In this document: piece by piece, positions 48,440 through 59,290 of the stretch | How the letters are laid out: each line of letters opens with the position of its first letter | Position numbering within the stretch: the stretch's first letter is position 1 | NCBI GenBank assembly: GCA_023614405.1 | Contig: CM042684.1 | Location: 202,312,941-202,376,940 of the forward strand | DNA length: 64,000 nucleotides | Source of the DNA: Avena insularis | Taxonomy: Eukaryota; Streptophyta; Magnoliopsida; Poales; Poaceae | Direction: 5' to 3' | Position numbers and translations under genes: made by a program | The notes under the pieces: generated by a model | The model's database searches: none | What the model saw: the letters and a program-made list of their open reading frames with translations, nothing else | Told to the model about the DNA's origin: nothing

Positions 48440-49240
48440 ATGCCTCCAAGACGTGTTAACGACCATGATAACAGTGGAGACAACAACAACAATGAAAATG
48501 AGATGCAACAGATGATGACTGCACAGACTCAGCTAATGCAGATGATGACACAATTCATGACAACCATCAACAATCAGAATCAGAACAACAACAATTATCA
48601 CGTTATGCAACAATATATTGCTGAATATATTGAGGAATTCAACAATCTATCATGTTATGCTCCAAACGATACTGATAATGATGCTAAGAGGAAGGAAAAG
48701 TTCCTAGATGGACTGAATGATGAACTTTCCATGCAATTATCAGTTGCTTATGTTCCAACTTATCAATCACTATGTGACAAAGCTAGAATTTTAGAGAGTA
48801 AGAAGGATAAAGTTGAGAACAGGAAGAGGAAGCATAGCTTTGACAAATATCACTCAGGATCATCATAGAAGATGTGTTCATTCAGAAAGGACAATGGGGG
48901 TTCTGGATCACATCAGCATGAAGGAAATGTACATAATCACCATCATCACAAGAATCACCACATCAATAATGGAAGTGGTAGTAACAATGTGAATGGTACT
49001 AACAATGGAGATAACCTTGGTCAGAATCAACATAATGATCCTAAGAAGGACATTAGCCAGTTGCAGTGTTACAATTGTAAGCAACTTGGACACTTTGCAG
49101 CAGACTGTCCTGAGAAGAAGAATAAGAATGTTGGAGACTCTAATGGGAGCAATTCCAATGTGACCCAGAAAGGACATGTGAACCACATCAACATGTATGG
49201 AACCCTTGAAGAACTAGATGATGTGGATGGTAAGCTTTAG
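48440..49240 (+). pseudogene. Gag 2 of element F, internally deleted, one nonsense codon
   Basis: It starts MPPRRVNDHDN (a Tekay-type gag start) after a (CTAT)n tract and the acceptor-like AACCAACAG. A Gln/Asn-rich N-terminus (QNQNNNNYHVMQQ) then jumps straight to YIAEYIEEFNNLSCYAPND. The usual capsid core between these (around 120-150 residues, family knowledge) is missing. Next are DAKRKEKFLDGLND and the basic region, then a TAG at 48866-48868. Downstream the same frame continues to the His/Asn/Gly linker, the knuckle CYNCKQLGHFAADC and the end at 49240. Gag 1 has CAG at the stop position, so this is a point nonsense. Even readthrough would give a gag without most of its capsid domain. Confidence 0.8.
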
Positions 49241-49404
49241 CTAACTCAAATTCAGTGGTATAAGAATCTCAAGATGGAGAAATGTTAACAACCTTTGGAT
49301 GTCAATCATTAAACCCTTAGCCAAGTGAATCATCAAATGCAACCCAACAAAGTTTCCTTTTAAGGGTGGTAGCACCCAAGTATCGTAAAACCCAACCTAT
49401 TCTT

Positions 49405-49453
49405 TCCAGCCTTCTCGAATCTCGGGACGAGATTCCTTTTAAGGGTGGTAGTC
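49405..49453 (+). other. 3' tract of element F next to LTR b
   Basis: The block TCTCGGGACGAGATTCC then TTTTAAGGGTGGTAGTC abuts the LTR start. The same block precedes LTR a at 45105-45139. A GGGACGAGATTCC-type element ahead of a purine tract is usual in Tekay-like elements. Confidence 0.7.
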
Positions 49454-52400
49454 TGTCACATCCCAAAATTTTCCAAATTTTGAAATGTGAAAATTTTAAA
49501 CAAAATAAAGAACCAAGTTCTTTGAAATTCAGAAGGAACAAAAACTTTTAGAACATGTAATATAATGCCTCCAAAACCCAAGCCAAATAAAATGATTTTG
49601 TTTGTGAAGTGGTGTGCATGTTTTAAAATCCCAAATCATGAAGCATGCATGAGCATCTTGACTTGGTTGCATTTTAAAAACCTAAGAGAAGTGAAAATAT
49701 CTCAAACCCTAAAACTCTAATTATTTGCACTAAGAACAACACAATACTATGGATATACTCCATATTTAATTTATACAAGAGAACTCCTATGTGAGCTAAA
49801 AAGATAAAGGGCAAAATAATAAAACAATAGAAATTGGTTTCATCCAATTTGGAGCCATGGATAAAAATATATGAATTATTTGGGAATAGAATTAAGAAAA
49901 TGCAATATTATCTATTAAAGTCAAAGTGAATAAATTTGATTAGAAAAATTTGAGATAGAAAGTAAATGTGTTCTACAATGCCCTAAAAACCTAATTTGAG
50001 TTTTACAAATTTTTAGAAATTTGTTTGACTCAAATTGGATCACTAAATGAAAAGTTTTTGGAGAAAACAGAAAAAGAAAAACTGAAAAGAATAAGCAAAG
50101 AAAAAAAACAGCAGCAGCAGTCGGCCCACACCCCAGCCCAACAGAAGCCCACCCGGCTCTTCCCTTCTCCCCCACTAATTCTTTCTCACCGTCCCCCTAT
50201 TCACCCCCTCTCGCTGACGCGCTGGCCCCACCTCCACGTCACCCTCCACCTCACCTTCTTCCACCGCGACGAACTGCCTCTCTCCCTCCCTCTGCCGTTT
50301 CTAATCTGTTCTATTTCGAGCGTTTCCGCGAATTAATCTCCACTCCGACGATGCCCTCTTAACCGCCACCCCCTCCTCTCCGTTTTCCCTCAAACCCCAC
50401 AACCCCGGAGCCACTAGGCCGCTCGGAATCGAGCTCGGACCGCCACAGACGCCGACGGACTCCGGCGAGGATTTCGGCGAGAACTCACTGCCCTGTGTCC
50501 TCTCCTCTGTCCTGTTAGCTTCTCCATGCTCTGCCGCGCCTACTGACAATGCCCATGCCTTTTTCTGTGCCCTAGGTCGTCGCCACGGTCATCATCCGAG
50601 TCGTTTCTGCCGCCGCCGTTCACCAACGAGCTCCGGCGAGGAATCCCCGGTGAGGCCGAACGCCCCTCCCTCCACCACGACCACCATTGAGACCATCGAG
50701 ACTGCCGGAACCTGCCGGTAAGATCGCCGCTTCCCCTACCCCTCTAGAACCACCGGAGCGCCACCCTCCTGATGTCTGTGCCGCCAGCGCCGCTAGCTTA
50801 GTCTTGGCAGTCTTGAGCACCGTCTGTCGCCCGATGGCGAGGATTAGATCCTTAGCAAAGCAGTGCCGCTAATCTGGATTGCCCGTTGCCACTTAGAATC
50901 TAACGGCCCACATTGATCGATCCAACCAAACCGGTATGGACCAATAGGAACACGCCACGTAGGCCTGAGCGTCTGTTTAAATTAGAAAATAGACAAATTA
51001 TGTATTAAACTTAGAAATTCAATAACTTTTGATCCATAATTCAGAAAAATGCAAATTTGTTGTCTATGGATTCAGAAAAATAAGACCTTTATTATAGAGG
51101 CCTTGTTTAACCCTTTAGCTTCTGGAAAATAGGAGTTTTAGGCAGAACCTTTTTAGGAGTATTTTACCCATAAAAATTGTTTTGTAAATTATTTTTGGGT
51201 GAATCTTTTTGCTATGGATTGCAAATTGAACCCTCTGTGCAGTAAGACCAAAATATAAATTTGGTTGACTATACCTAATAGTATGGAAATTATTTAGTGA
51301 GTTTGGCCTTTCCAAATGATAGAAATTATTGCTAATTGTTACAATTTCACAAATGGTTGCATTTGTAATCTTGCAATTATAAAATGTTCAGAAAACACAT
51401 AGTAATGTTGAAAACCTTGTTATAACAATTTGTGCAATAAAAATTGCCATCTTGCATGCTTGCATATTTTGCATGATTTTTGTATTGCCATTAGTGTTGA
51501 CTTTGTGCATGTTTTGTCTTGGTTGTTTTGTTTGATAGATTGTGTGGATTGTCAAGTGTGTTACTGCGAAGAGTGTACCAACACCACCAACTACTAAGGC
51601 AAGTGACACTATCATCCATGTCCTACTATTTTCATTAGACTTGGTGGAATTTTGTAGTATGCATGATAGGACTACTATGTTACTATGCTATGTTATGTCC
51701 TATTAGGAGATCCTTTATATATCCCTTAGTGGAAATACTGTAGTTGTAGTATGCTTAACCCTGCTATAGATTTGGGGTGGAATATACCATATTGTGATTG
51801 TATGAAGTGTTGGAAAAATATATGTTTTGTATAATAAAATAAGTACTCATTGAATCAGCTAGGTGGAAAGTGGATACTCAGTTGTGAATAAGGTGGCAAC
51901 AAAGGGAACCATGTCTATGGCTACCTCTTTCGTGTGTGCACTAGGAGAATACCACCCAGGAACTTAGAGATTGAACATGTTTCTCGTACAGTGGCTTTCG
52001 TGTACAGCCACATGCCAAATGGGCTCTGGCCTAGTCAATTACATAGTGGAAGACCCTTGTATTGGTACCTCTTCAGGTTAACTAGAATTATGTATTGGAG
52101 GTATATCCTTGCATTGGTGCCTGGTAGATGTGCTGGCATTATGTATTGGAAGGACTTCTATGGAAAGACTTTGTCACATTCTCGATCTGCCGGTACTCCA
52201 TCTTGGTGAGTAATAATCCAGCGGCCACTGGTGGCGTCAAGACGAGATTGTGTCTTGTGGGTAAAGTGTACAACTTCTGCAGAAGATTAAATTCTAAGTA
52301 ATTAGCCGTGCCCCCGGTTATGGACAACTCTGAGCAACTAAGGCTTGAAGCTATGGAAGATCTCGACATTCCAATTTCTCAAAGTAAAACTTGATGGTGT

Positions 52401-52806
52401 CAACAAGGGATTAGAAGAACTTGGAGTTTGGCCAAGGAGTTCAGAAAGATCTTGAAAGATCAAAACTATTTTTTTCAAAGATAGGATAAAACCATGTTGC
52501 TTTCTGCAAATAAGCCTAAGCTCTACTTAGCCAAATATGCATGTAGTGATAGTCTAACTTATTCACAAACTTGTGACACTTGCCAATACATTCAAAGTAT
52601 TGACCCTTACTTGTATTTTGCTGCTTTGTAATAAGATAGCCTATGGCTATCGGTATGTAATAAAGTATTCATATTCCAGATCATGTGATGTAATATGACC
52701 TTTGTATCTTGATATTACATCTTAAACTGTGGGTGCTAGCTATTCGATCCAGGTACTAGCACTGTAATCACAGGGATTCGAACCAAGCCAGTTTCGGGTC
52801 TTTACA
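49454..52806 (+). repeat. Element F LTR b (3' LTR, ~3.35 kb)
   Basis: This is the longer LTR copy. The section 49650-50775 absent from LTR a includes AT-rich sequence, then a GC-rich, CCG-rich island at 50150-50800 that may hold the transcription start region. ORFs on both strands there are low-complexity. It ends GGGTCTTTACA, followed by host repeat starting ATTCACTAG. Confidence 0.85.
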
Positions 52807-53460
52807 ATTCACTAGTATTTTAGGTATCTAACCTTGGGATAAACAAGTAATGTTGACACGCCTCTCCTAATCGGCACTATGATAAAATGGATATATGTGC
52901 CTATGCGGGTGGTCTAGATATGGAAGGAATTCCGGATATCGACTTCTCATATAAAAATAAAAAATGCCTTAAGCTTGTAAAACATTGAAGAAATTTTGCA
53001 TGGCCTCATATTTTTAGCATGTGTCATAGGGATAAATAGGACAAGTCAATACGAACATCGTAAATGTAACTTTCTTTAGATAGTGGAGTATATCCTATGA
53101 AGTTCAATTGATTTAGATCGAAAACTCTCATGCTTCAGAGCATCAAAAACCAAGGTTCTAAAAGTTGGACTGTTGGTCCATTGGGATTGTGTACATGAAC
53201 CCATCTAGCATTATTTCTAAAAATAATGTATTGTATAATAATTATTTACCTATGTCTAAGCCTTTTTATGAGGGAAATGATAAAAACTACATATAAGTTG
53301 TAAAAATTCAAGGTTTGTTACATTCACTAGTATTTTAGGTATCTAACCTTGGGATAAAAACAAGTAATGTTTACACGCATCTTCTAAGTGGCGCTATGAC
53401 AAAAGGGACGTGTGTGCATATGTGGGTGGTCCAAATGTGTCCGGAGATATCGAATTTTTG
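52807..53460. repeat. ~516-bp repeat unit and partial second unit, right of element F
   Basis: Unit 52807-53322 matches 35425-35950. A second copy begins at 53323 (TTCACTAGTATTTTAGG again) and fades by about 53460. The unit junction TTGTTACATTCACTAG at 53316-53331 shows the uninterrupted state of the site that element F entered. Confidence 0.8.
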
Positions 53461-53607
53461 TTTAAGATGCCACCTCTTTGCACCAAAGTCTCATAAGCCC
53501 ACGCAGCCGCATTCCACCAAAGTCCCCGCCACAGGCTACCACACGATGAAGGCCGTCAATCTACTCTGAGACCCTGCCATACTTGTCGTCGGTGTCGACC
53601 TCCAGAA

Positions 53608-55395
53608 ATGGCAAGCGATTTCGGTAACTCCTTCTTCCATTTTGTGCGAATCATAGTAGCATTTTTCTAAGATGTAACACTCATCGTCCATTACTGAATG
53701 TAGATTAGATTCTCTAGGATTCAGACGAACAATTTCGGTCCCTCCAGACTTGCGTTGATTATCCGACCTTTTGCCCCTTCGTCATTTTCTTGAAATTTGT
53801 AACTTATCTCCCTATGGTAGATTTGGACGCTCAATTAAACAGCTCTACTCGACGAGAGGATTTGAGGGAAAAAAGAGAGAAAGAGCTCATGGGGATGAAG
53901 ATGAATTTCCTAATAAGAGGGCTTCTAGAAGAAGTAATATATAGCAAGGCAAAAGGCAGCTCATTACAGCCAGCCAAGAAGGCATACGACAACACATAGA
54001 AGGCAAAGGCAAAGGGAAAGAAACCAGTGGCAAAGAAGCCAAATAATACCAAAATGGCCTAAGAAGGCACAATGGACAATGTTGCCGAAAAAGCTAAAGT
54101 ACCCAAATTACCATATGTATTAAACTAGTGATGCAGATGTCGAAGAGAGAGTATGAAGTTCTTCGGTGGGATAAAGGTCCTTATAAATTTGATCAGGATC
54201 CAAATCTAAGGGATGAGTACTTCCATAGATTTTGTCAGATGAGCATCTATGAAGATGTGTTTACACCAATGAAAGATAAGATTGCTCCTTAGAAAGTAAA
54301 CGATTTCACTTAAATCGGTAAGAAGGAGGAGACTTTTGTCCCCATCGTTAGGCTTTATGAGGCGTATAGCCTGAAGGAGATCATGGAATTCTCACATTAC
54401 TACCATCAACACTTGATTATGCAGTTCTATGATACCCTATATATTGATGATAGTGATCCTAATAATAAGTACTTTTATTGGAAGACGGACATATCTAGAT
54501 GTAGAAGATCACTTGCTGATTTTGGTGAAGCTAATGGAATCACAATGGTTGAAAAGGACAATCCTAATTTAATCCGGCTCCATGATGATGATCCAAAGAA
54601 TCCCATTGATCTTTGTATGTGCTATGATCCCTGCGCAACCGATGTTATTTATGGGAATATCAAAAACCTCATGCTCGTGTTTCATACATTGCAAATAATT
54701 TTTCATTGGACTTTGTATGTGCTAACATAAGGGGTTATTTTTAGAACCTCCTTTGGCACATAGCAAAGAAACAACCAACTATGAACCAGAATTTTTCATT
54801 GGACTCTTGTATCTTGAGATAATGAATAAAATGGTTGATCGCCAAAAGTCACTTGTTCATGCTCCATTCATCTAGGCTTTTATTGACCATGTCACTAGGA
54901 AAGATCACGATGATGAACAAACCATGTTCTTCACCCCCCTTCTTTTCACCAACCAGCTGAAGTGAAGCCCCTGAAAGGTAACGTGTCATCCCTCTCTAGC
55001 ATGTGCCCACGAGGGTCATTGGAAATTCCTGGGTCCGTCCTCTAGGAAAACATAGAGAGGCACATGTTGATGCTTAAAGCTATTAACGAGGTCTTGGACA
55101 TGGAAAGTGCAAACCATGCGCAGTTTCAACAAGATCACCTTCGAATTGAGGCAAACACAAGGATGCTAATAGAAATCAAGGTCCAACTTAGTTTGTTCAC
55201 TGATGATGACAAGGGTAAATCGGAGGGCCACCTACACATTAGAATGGTAGGAAACACATCTGCCACTACTGCTAGAGAAGATGGAAAAGATGGCGAAGAT
55301 GGAAAAGATGGAGAAGATGTAGAAGATGGAGAGGATGGAGAACATGGAGAAGATGGTGGAGAGGATGGAGAATATGATGGAGATGATGGATAAGA
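53608..55395 (+). pseudogene. Unidentified transposon-associated protein remnant, plus strand
   Basis: A short opening MASDF at 53608 is followed by a possible GT donor, with coding-like sequence from about 53820. Broken frames follow: KREYEVLRWDKGPYKFDQDP (54140-54200), then a 115-aa open stretch at 54383-54730 (FSHYYHQHLIMQFYDTLYID, NPNLIRLHDDDPKNPIDLC). A C-terminal frame at 55064-55393 ends in Gly-Glu-Asp repeats. Several stops separate them. I recognise the style of a protein common in grass transposable elements but cannot name it. It lies on the strand opposite to both CACTA genes, so it may be a third CACTA gene or part of another insertion. Confidence 0.4.
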
Positions 55396-55400
55396 TAGTG
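55272..55400 (+). repeat. 9-bp minisatellite GGAGAAGAT encoding Gly-Glu-Asp
   Basis: About twelve imperfect copies of GGAGAAGAT/GGAAAAGAT lie in tandem. In the plus-strand frame they encode a strongly acidic (DGE/DGK) tail. The reverse frame is a Ser/Pro-rich artefact. Confidence 0.8.
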
Positions 55401-55816
55401 GAGAATATGGATAAGAGTCATTTCCTGTAGCAACATACACTGATGACGAGGAAGGTAATAACAATCCCCATGACGATAGTGATGACAGTCTCCATGGTGA
55501 TTATGGCACTGCTGGATCAGATGAATTCTATATGACCACATCATTGGTTATTTCATATAACCTTATTTATGTATCAAAATTTATGTGTGTGAGACTATGT
55601 TTAGTTGCCAGACCCTTCAGATTACATTGTCCGGGTACTCCGCTTTTATTCCTAGACACTCCGTATAATGTTGTTTTTAGAAAAATCTCATATGAGTTGA
55701 TGTTTTTAGTTGCACCCTAGTTGACCAGTTTAACCTTATTTAATATAAATACACAAGTTATGATCATCGTATGAAATACACAATCATCCATACAAGTTCA
55801 TAGAAATCCATAGAAT
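55396..55816. other. Spacer between two convergent gene remnants
   Basis: Runs from the end of the acidic repeat through AT-rich sequence to the stop of the transposase remnant. No feature is supported. A 62-aa plus-strand frame (55532-55720) shows no motif. Confidence 0.5.
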
Positions 55817-58800
55817 TTATCTAGGAAATACATTTATTACATTGTCATTCGGGATGAACTTGTCTTCGTCTTCGTTTTTGTCTCCCTGAGTGACCAAGCT
55901 TGCAGTGCTGGTTGTCTCCTTGTTGTATTTTTCCTCAGAGATCATGTTGTCAACACTGATGATACTCCTTTTTTAGTCCATAACCACGTGTCAATTCTTA
56001 TTCTTCGGGTCGACAATGTTGAAGACTTGATGAACTTGTTGAGCTAATATGAACGGATCATTGCTAAAAGCCACATGGCCGAGGTTCACTGTAGTATAAC
56101 CCCCGTCATTTGGTTTCACATAATACTGAGGAACCCAACACTACAAAAAATGTGATTATATGTGACGCTCATTATGTGATGATTCATTAAAAAACGTCAG
56201 AGATTCATCAAAATTGTGATGTTTTTTCCTAAAACATGACTTTTTTTACTGAATCATCACTAAATGTGCATCACAGATAATCACATTTGTTGTAGTGCAA
56301 CAACAATGTAACAGTGCAATTTGGACATCGACATAGTCTAGCTCCCAAAGCTCTTCTATGTATCCGTAGTAGAAGATGTGTTACCCCGGTTTGTTCTTCT
56401 GCATATAAGCTAACATCGCTATTTTGCATCTTTGTTGTTGCATCTTTTGCTTTCATAGCAAATGTGTACCCATTGATTTTGTACCCCTGAAACTGCCTAG
56501 CTTTCCATGTTGGTCCTCCTACTAGACAAGTAAGAACGAGATCATTGGTATGGACTTTTCGTAGTCACTTTTTGAACCAGTTGTTGAACTCATTCTCGTG
56601 GAGTTTGTCAATTGATTTTTTCATCAGATGCAGTTGTTGTAAAATGCATTTGTTTTCATCCAAGAACAAAGTGACAATATCAAAGTGTTTCAGCACATGG
56701 AAATGTGCCTTAGAATAACCATCTGCAGTTGGATTGATCCTCCTCTTTCCGACCATTCCGACACCATGAAGCTTTCCAGAATTGATAGAATAGGGTACAC
56801 CAATCAACTCAAGACGCTTCATGTAATTAAGGCAGAACTCAACGACCTCTTTGGTTACATAGCCCTCGACAGTTCTCCCCTATGGACATGCTCGGTTCCT
56901 CACGTAGTTCTTAAAAATTACCATGTATCGTTCAAATGGGTACATGCTTCTCAGATAGACGGGACCACACATTCTTATCTCCTGCACAATGTGAATGATG
57001 AGATGTACCATGATATCGAAGAATGATGGAGGGAATATCATTTCCAACTGGCATATTGTCTCCACCACATCTTTTTGTAGGCTATATATATCATTAGGAT
57101 CTATCATCTTTTGAGAAATTGTGTGGAAAAAATTACACCACTTTGTTGGGGCTTGTGGAACATGTGGTTTCAAAACTCCCCTAATTGTAATAGGTAGCGT
57201 CTGTATCATCATAATAAGGTAATCATGAGGCTTCATGCCAGTTAGTTTGTTTCCTCTCATTGAAACAAGCTTCCCCATGCAGGCAGTGTAGCCTACTAGA
57301 AATGTCATGCCATATACAGATTCATAAACGTTTTTGCCTCTGCTTTGGTACAGACAAATTCTACTAGTTCCTTCAAGTCGTGTATAGGTTCTTCTAACTA
57401 GCCTCTTACTTCACTAGCTTAAAGTCATGCATTGACACTATCTCTAGTTTTGTCCTGCATGTTTAGCGACGTCCCTATTAAGCAATCGCACACATTCTTC
57501 TCTACGTGCATCACATCAATGGAATGTCGCATGTCGATATCCTTCCAGTAAGGCAGGTCCCAAAATATTGATCTCTTCTTCCAGATTGAATACTCCTTTT
57601 GATTGGGAAGCTCTTTATTTGTAAATGTTTTTTCCTCTTCCCTTGCGTTTGATACCTTTTTTCCCTTTTCCAAGAACGACATTCAGGTGTTGAACCATTG
57701 CATAGATCTGGGTGCCGGTTAAATCTAGAGGAGCCACATCTTTCTCATCTGTATTATCAAACTTGTCTCTTATACTACGATATTTATGTTTCCTTGCCAA
57801 AAACCTAAGATGTCGCATGTACACCATCTTCCTACACTTATGAAAATACCGAGATAATGTGTTGTCTAAGCACTTGACACACCCATTGGGCCCTTTGATA
57901 GTCTACCCAGATGAGTTCCCTCAGGACGGATAAACATTGATGGTAATGAACATCATGCACCTCATGGTAAAGTCTTGCTTGAGAAGACCATCATATATTT
58001 GTACTCCCTGAATCCAAAGAAGTTTCAAATCTTCCACCAATGGTGCAAAGTACACATCAATGTCATTGCTAGGATGCTTCGATCCCTATATTAGTACCGC
58101 CAGCAAGATGTTCTTTCGCTTAATACACAACCATGTAGGAAGGATGTAAATGCATAGATTCATGGGCCAGGTGTTGTGGTTGGTACTCATGTTGCTGAAC
58201 AAGATCATTCCATTGGTGCTCAGTGCAAACCTTACATTCTGAGGATCCTCTACGAAAGGATGACCATCACATTCCATAAGGTTAAGCCTATCAATGTTCA
58301 TCTATTATGGCGAGTCGGCAGGGTGTCTTAGAATTGAGTCCTTAGTGCGCTTCTCCGCATGCCAATGCATAAGTTTTGATGTATCAGGGTTTGCAAATAA
58401 GCGCTTCAAACAAGGAACAATGGGGAGGTACCAAAAACCTTTTACCGGAATGTTCTTTTTCTTCTTCTTCTTCTTATTTCCTGGCTTCATTTCCATATCA
58501 TACCCGTTGTCATCATCCATATCCTCATCCTTCCATGGCTTGAATCTACGAGCTTGGTACACTAGGAATTCACGCAGATGTTTATGATAATCTCCATGGA
58601 ACAACATACAATCATATTCACAAGCATCTATTTTCTCAACTTCCATTCCCAACAGACAGACGATCTGCTTAGCTTTGTAATAATTCTAGGGCATGTTGTT
58701 TCCCTCTGGAAGTAAGTCATGTAAAAATTTCAGCAAGCGAGTTATACTACGACGCAGTGGCCAACTTTGTGTGCTCCAGCTTACAATTTGTATACATTGG

Positions 58801-59290
58801 CATCTCTGAGTCTCTTAGCACGCACGCAAATTTGTCGCACAGTTTCTCGCCCTTGCTGTCAAAGTCTTTTTCAAATCTCCACAACATATGGCTCAACTCT
58901 TATTGTTCAACAATGTTATCAGTGTCATATAATGATGCATGGTAATCATATCCATACTATGTCGATGGGAACACAATGGTAGGCTCACCATCATCCTTTT
59001 CAGCATCTTCTTGTTCATCATCATCCCCCACTATACTTTGTTGTTCACAGTGATTGCTCCAACATTCGTATCCCATCATAAACCCCCTTGTGATCAAGTG
59101 TGCCTAGAACCTAGAAATGTATGTAGAACGTATCTAGTTTTTGAAGTCCAAACATGGGCAACTGACCCACTGGTCATTCCTATGACCCATATCTTCTTCA
59201 GCAGCTTCCAAGAAACCTGCAAGGCCATTGATGAACATCTCGGATCCACGATTCTTACGGTACATCCACTGTCGCTCCACCTTCAAAATA
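55817..59290 (-). pseudogene. CACTA TNP2-type transposase remnant
   Basis: Domains in order on the minus strand. A transposase-associated N-terminal domain is at 59283-58950 (RQWMYRKNRGSEMFINGL, FMMGYECWSNH). TNP2 catalytic-region blocks are at 58720-57425 (KIDACEYDCMLFHGD, LMHWHAEKRTKDSILRHPAD, NHNTWPMNLCIYILPTWLC, LPYWKDIDMRHSIDVMHVEK). A DUF4218-like domain is at 57308-56880 (EMIFPPSFFDIMVHLIIHIV, MYPFERYMVIFKNYVRNRA). A DUF4216-like domain is at 56455-55850 (YTTVNLGHVAFSNDPFILAQ), interrupted by the MITE, and the last codon is at 55817-55819. The enzyme would cut and paste CACTA ends. It is broken by several stops (for example TGA for Trp in KNKN*HVVMD), by frameshifts and by the MITE. 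A (TTC)n tract at about 58457 adds a poly-Lys run. Confidence 0.85.
56139..56297. mobile_element. CACTA-type MITE, 159 bp, TSD CAA
   Basis: The ends CACTACAAAAAATGTGATTA and the reverse complement of TAATCACATTTGTTGTAGTG match at 19 of 20 bases. The 3-bp duplication CAA flanks it (56136-56138, 56298-56300). It has no ORF. It interrupts the DUF4216-like region of the transposase remnant between ..QIALLHC and WVPQYYVKP. Confidence 0.93.

Larger units (their letters stand above)
35964..52806 (+). mobile_element. Element F: Tekay-like, pol-less gypsy array (gag-LTR-ORF-gag-LTR)
   Basis: The order is partial gag 1 (35964-44927, interrupted by element G), 3' tract, LTR a (45140-47473), zinc-knuckle ORF (47664-48176), gag 2 (48440-49240), 3' tract, LTR b (49454-52806). 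LTRs start TGTCACATCCC and end GGGTCTTTACA. The gag matches Tekay/Del-type chromovirus gag (MPPRRVN start, DAKRKEKFLDGLND, one CCHC knuckle). No protease, RT, RNase H, integrase or chromodomain is found. The left LTR and the start of gag 1 are lost, replaced by a 13-bp filler (35951-35963). The shared central LTR shows that unequal recombination joined two copies. Confidence 0.85.

Noticed and set aside
50025..50872. ORFs of 60-103 aa in the GC island of LTR b
   Set aside because: The whole stretch is missing from LTR a and is CCG/CTC-rich on both strands. It is more likely LTR leader sequence than a gene.
55135..55544. Ser/Pro-rich and His/Leu-rich minus-strand ORFs
   Set aside because: Antisense frames of the 9-bp GGAGAAGAT minisatellite.
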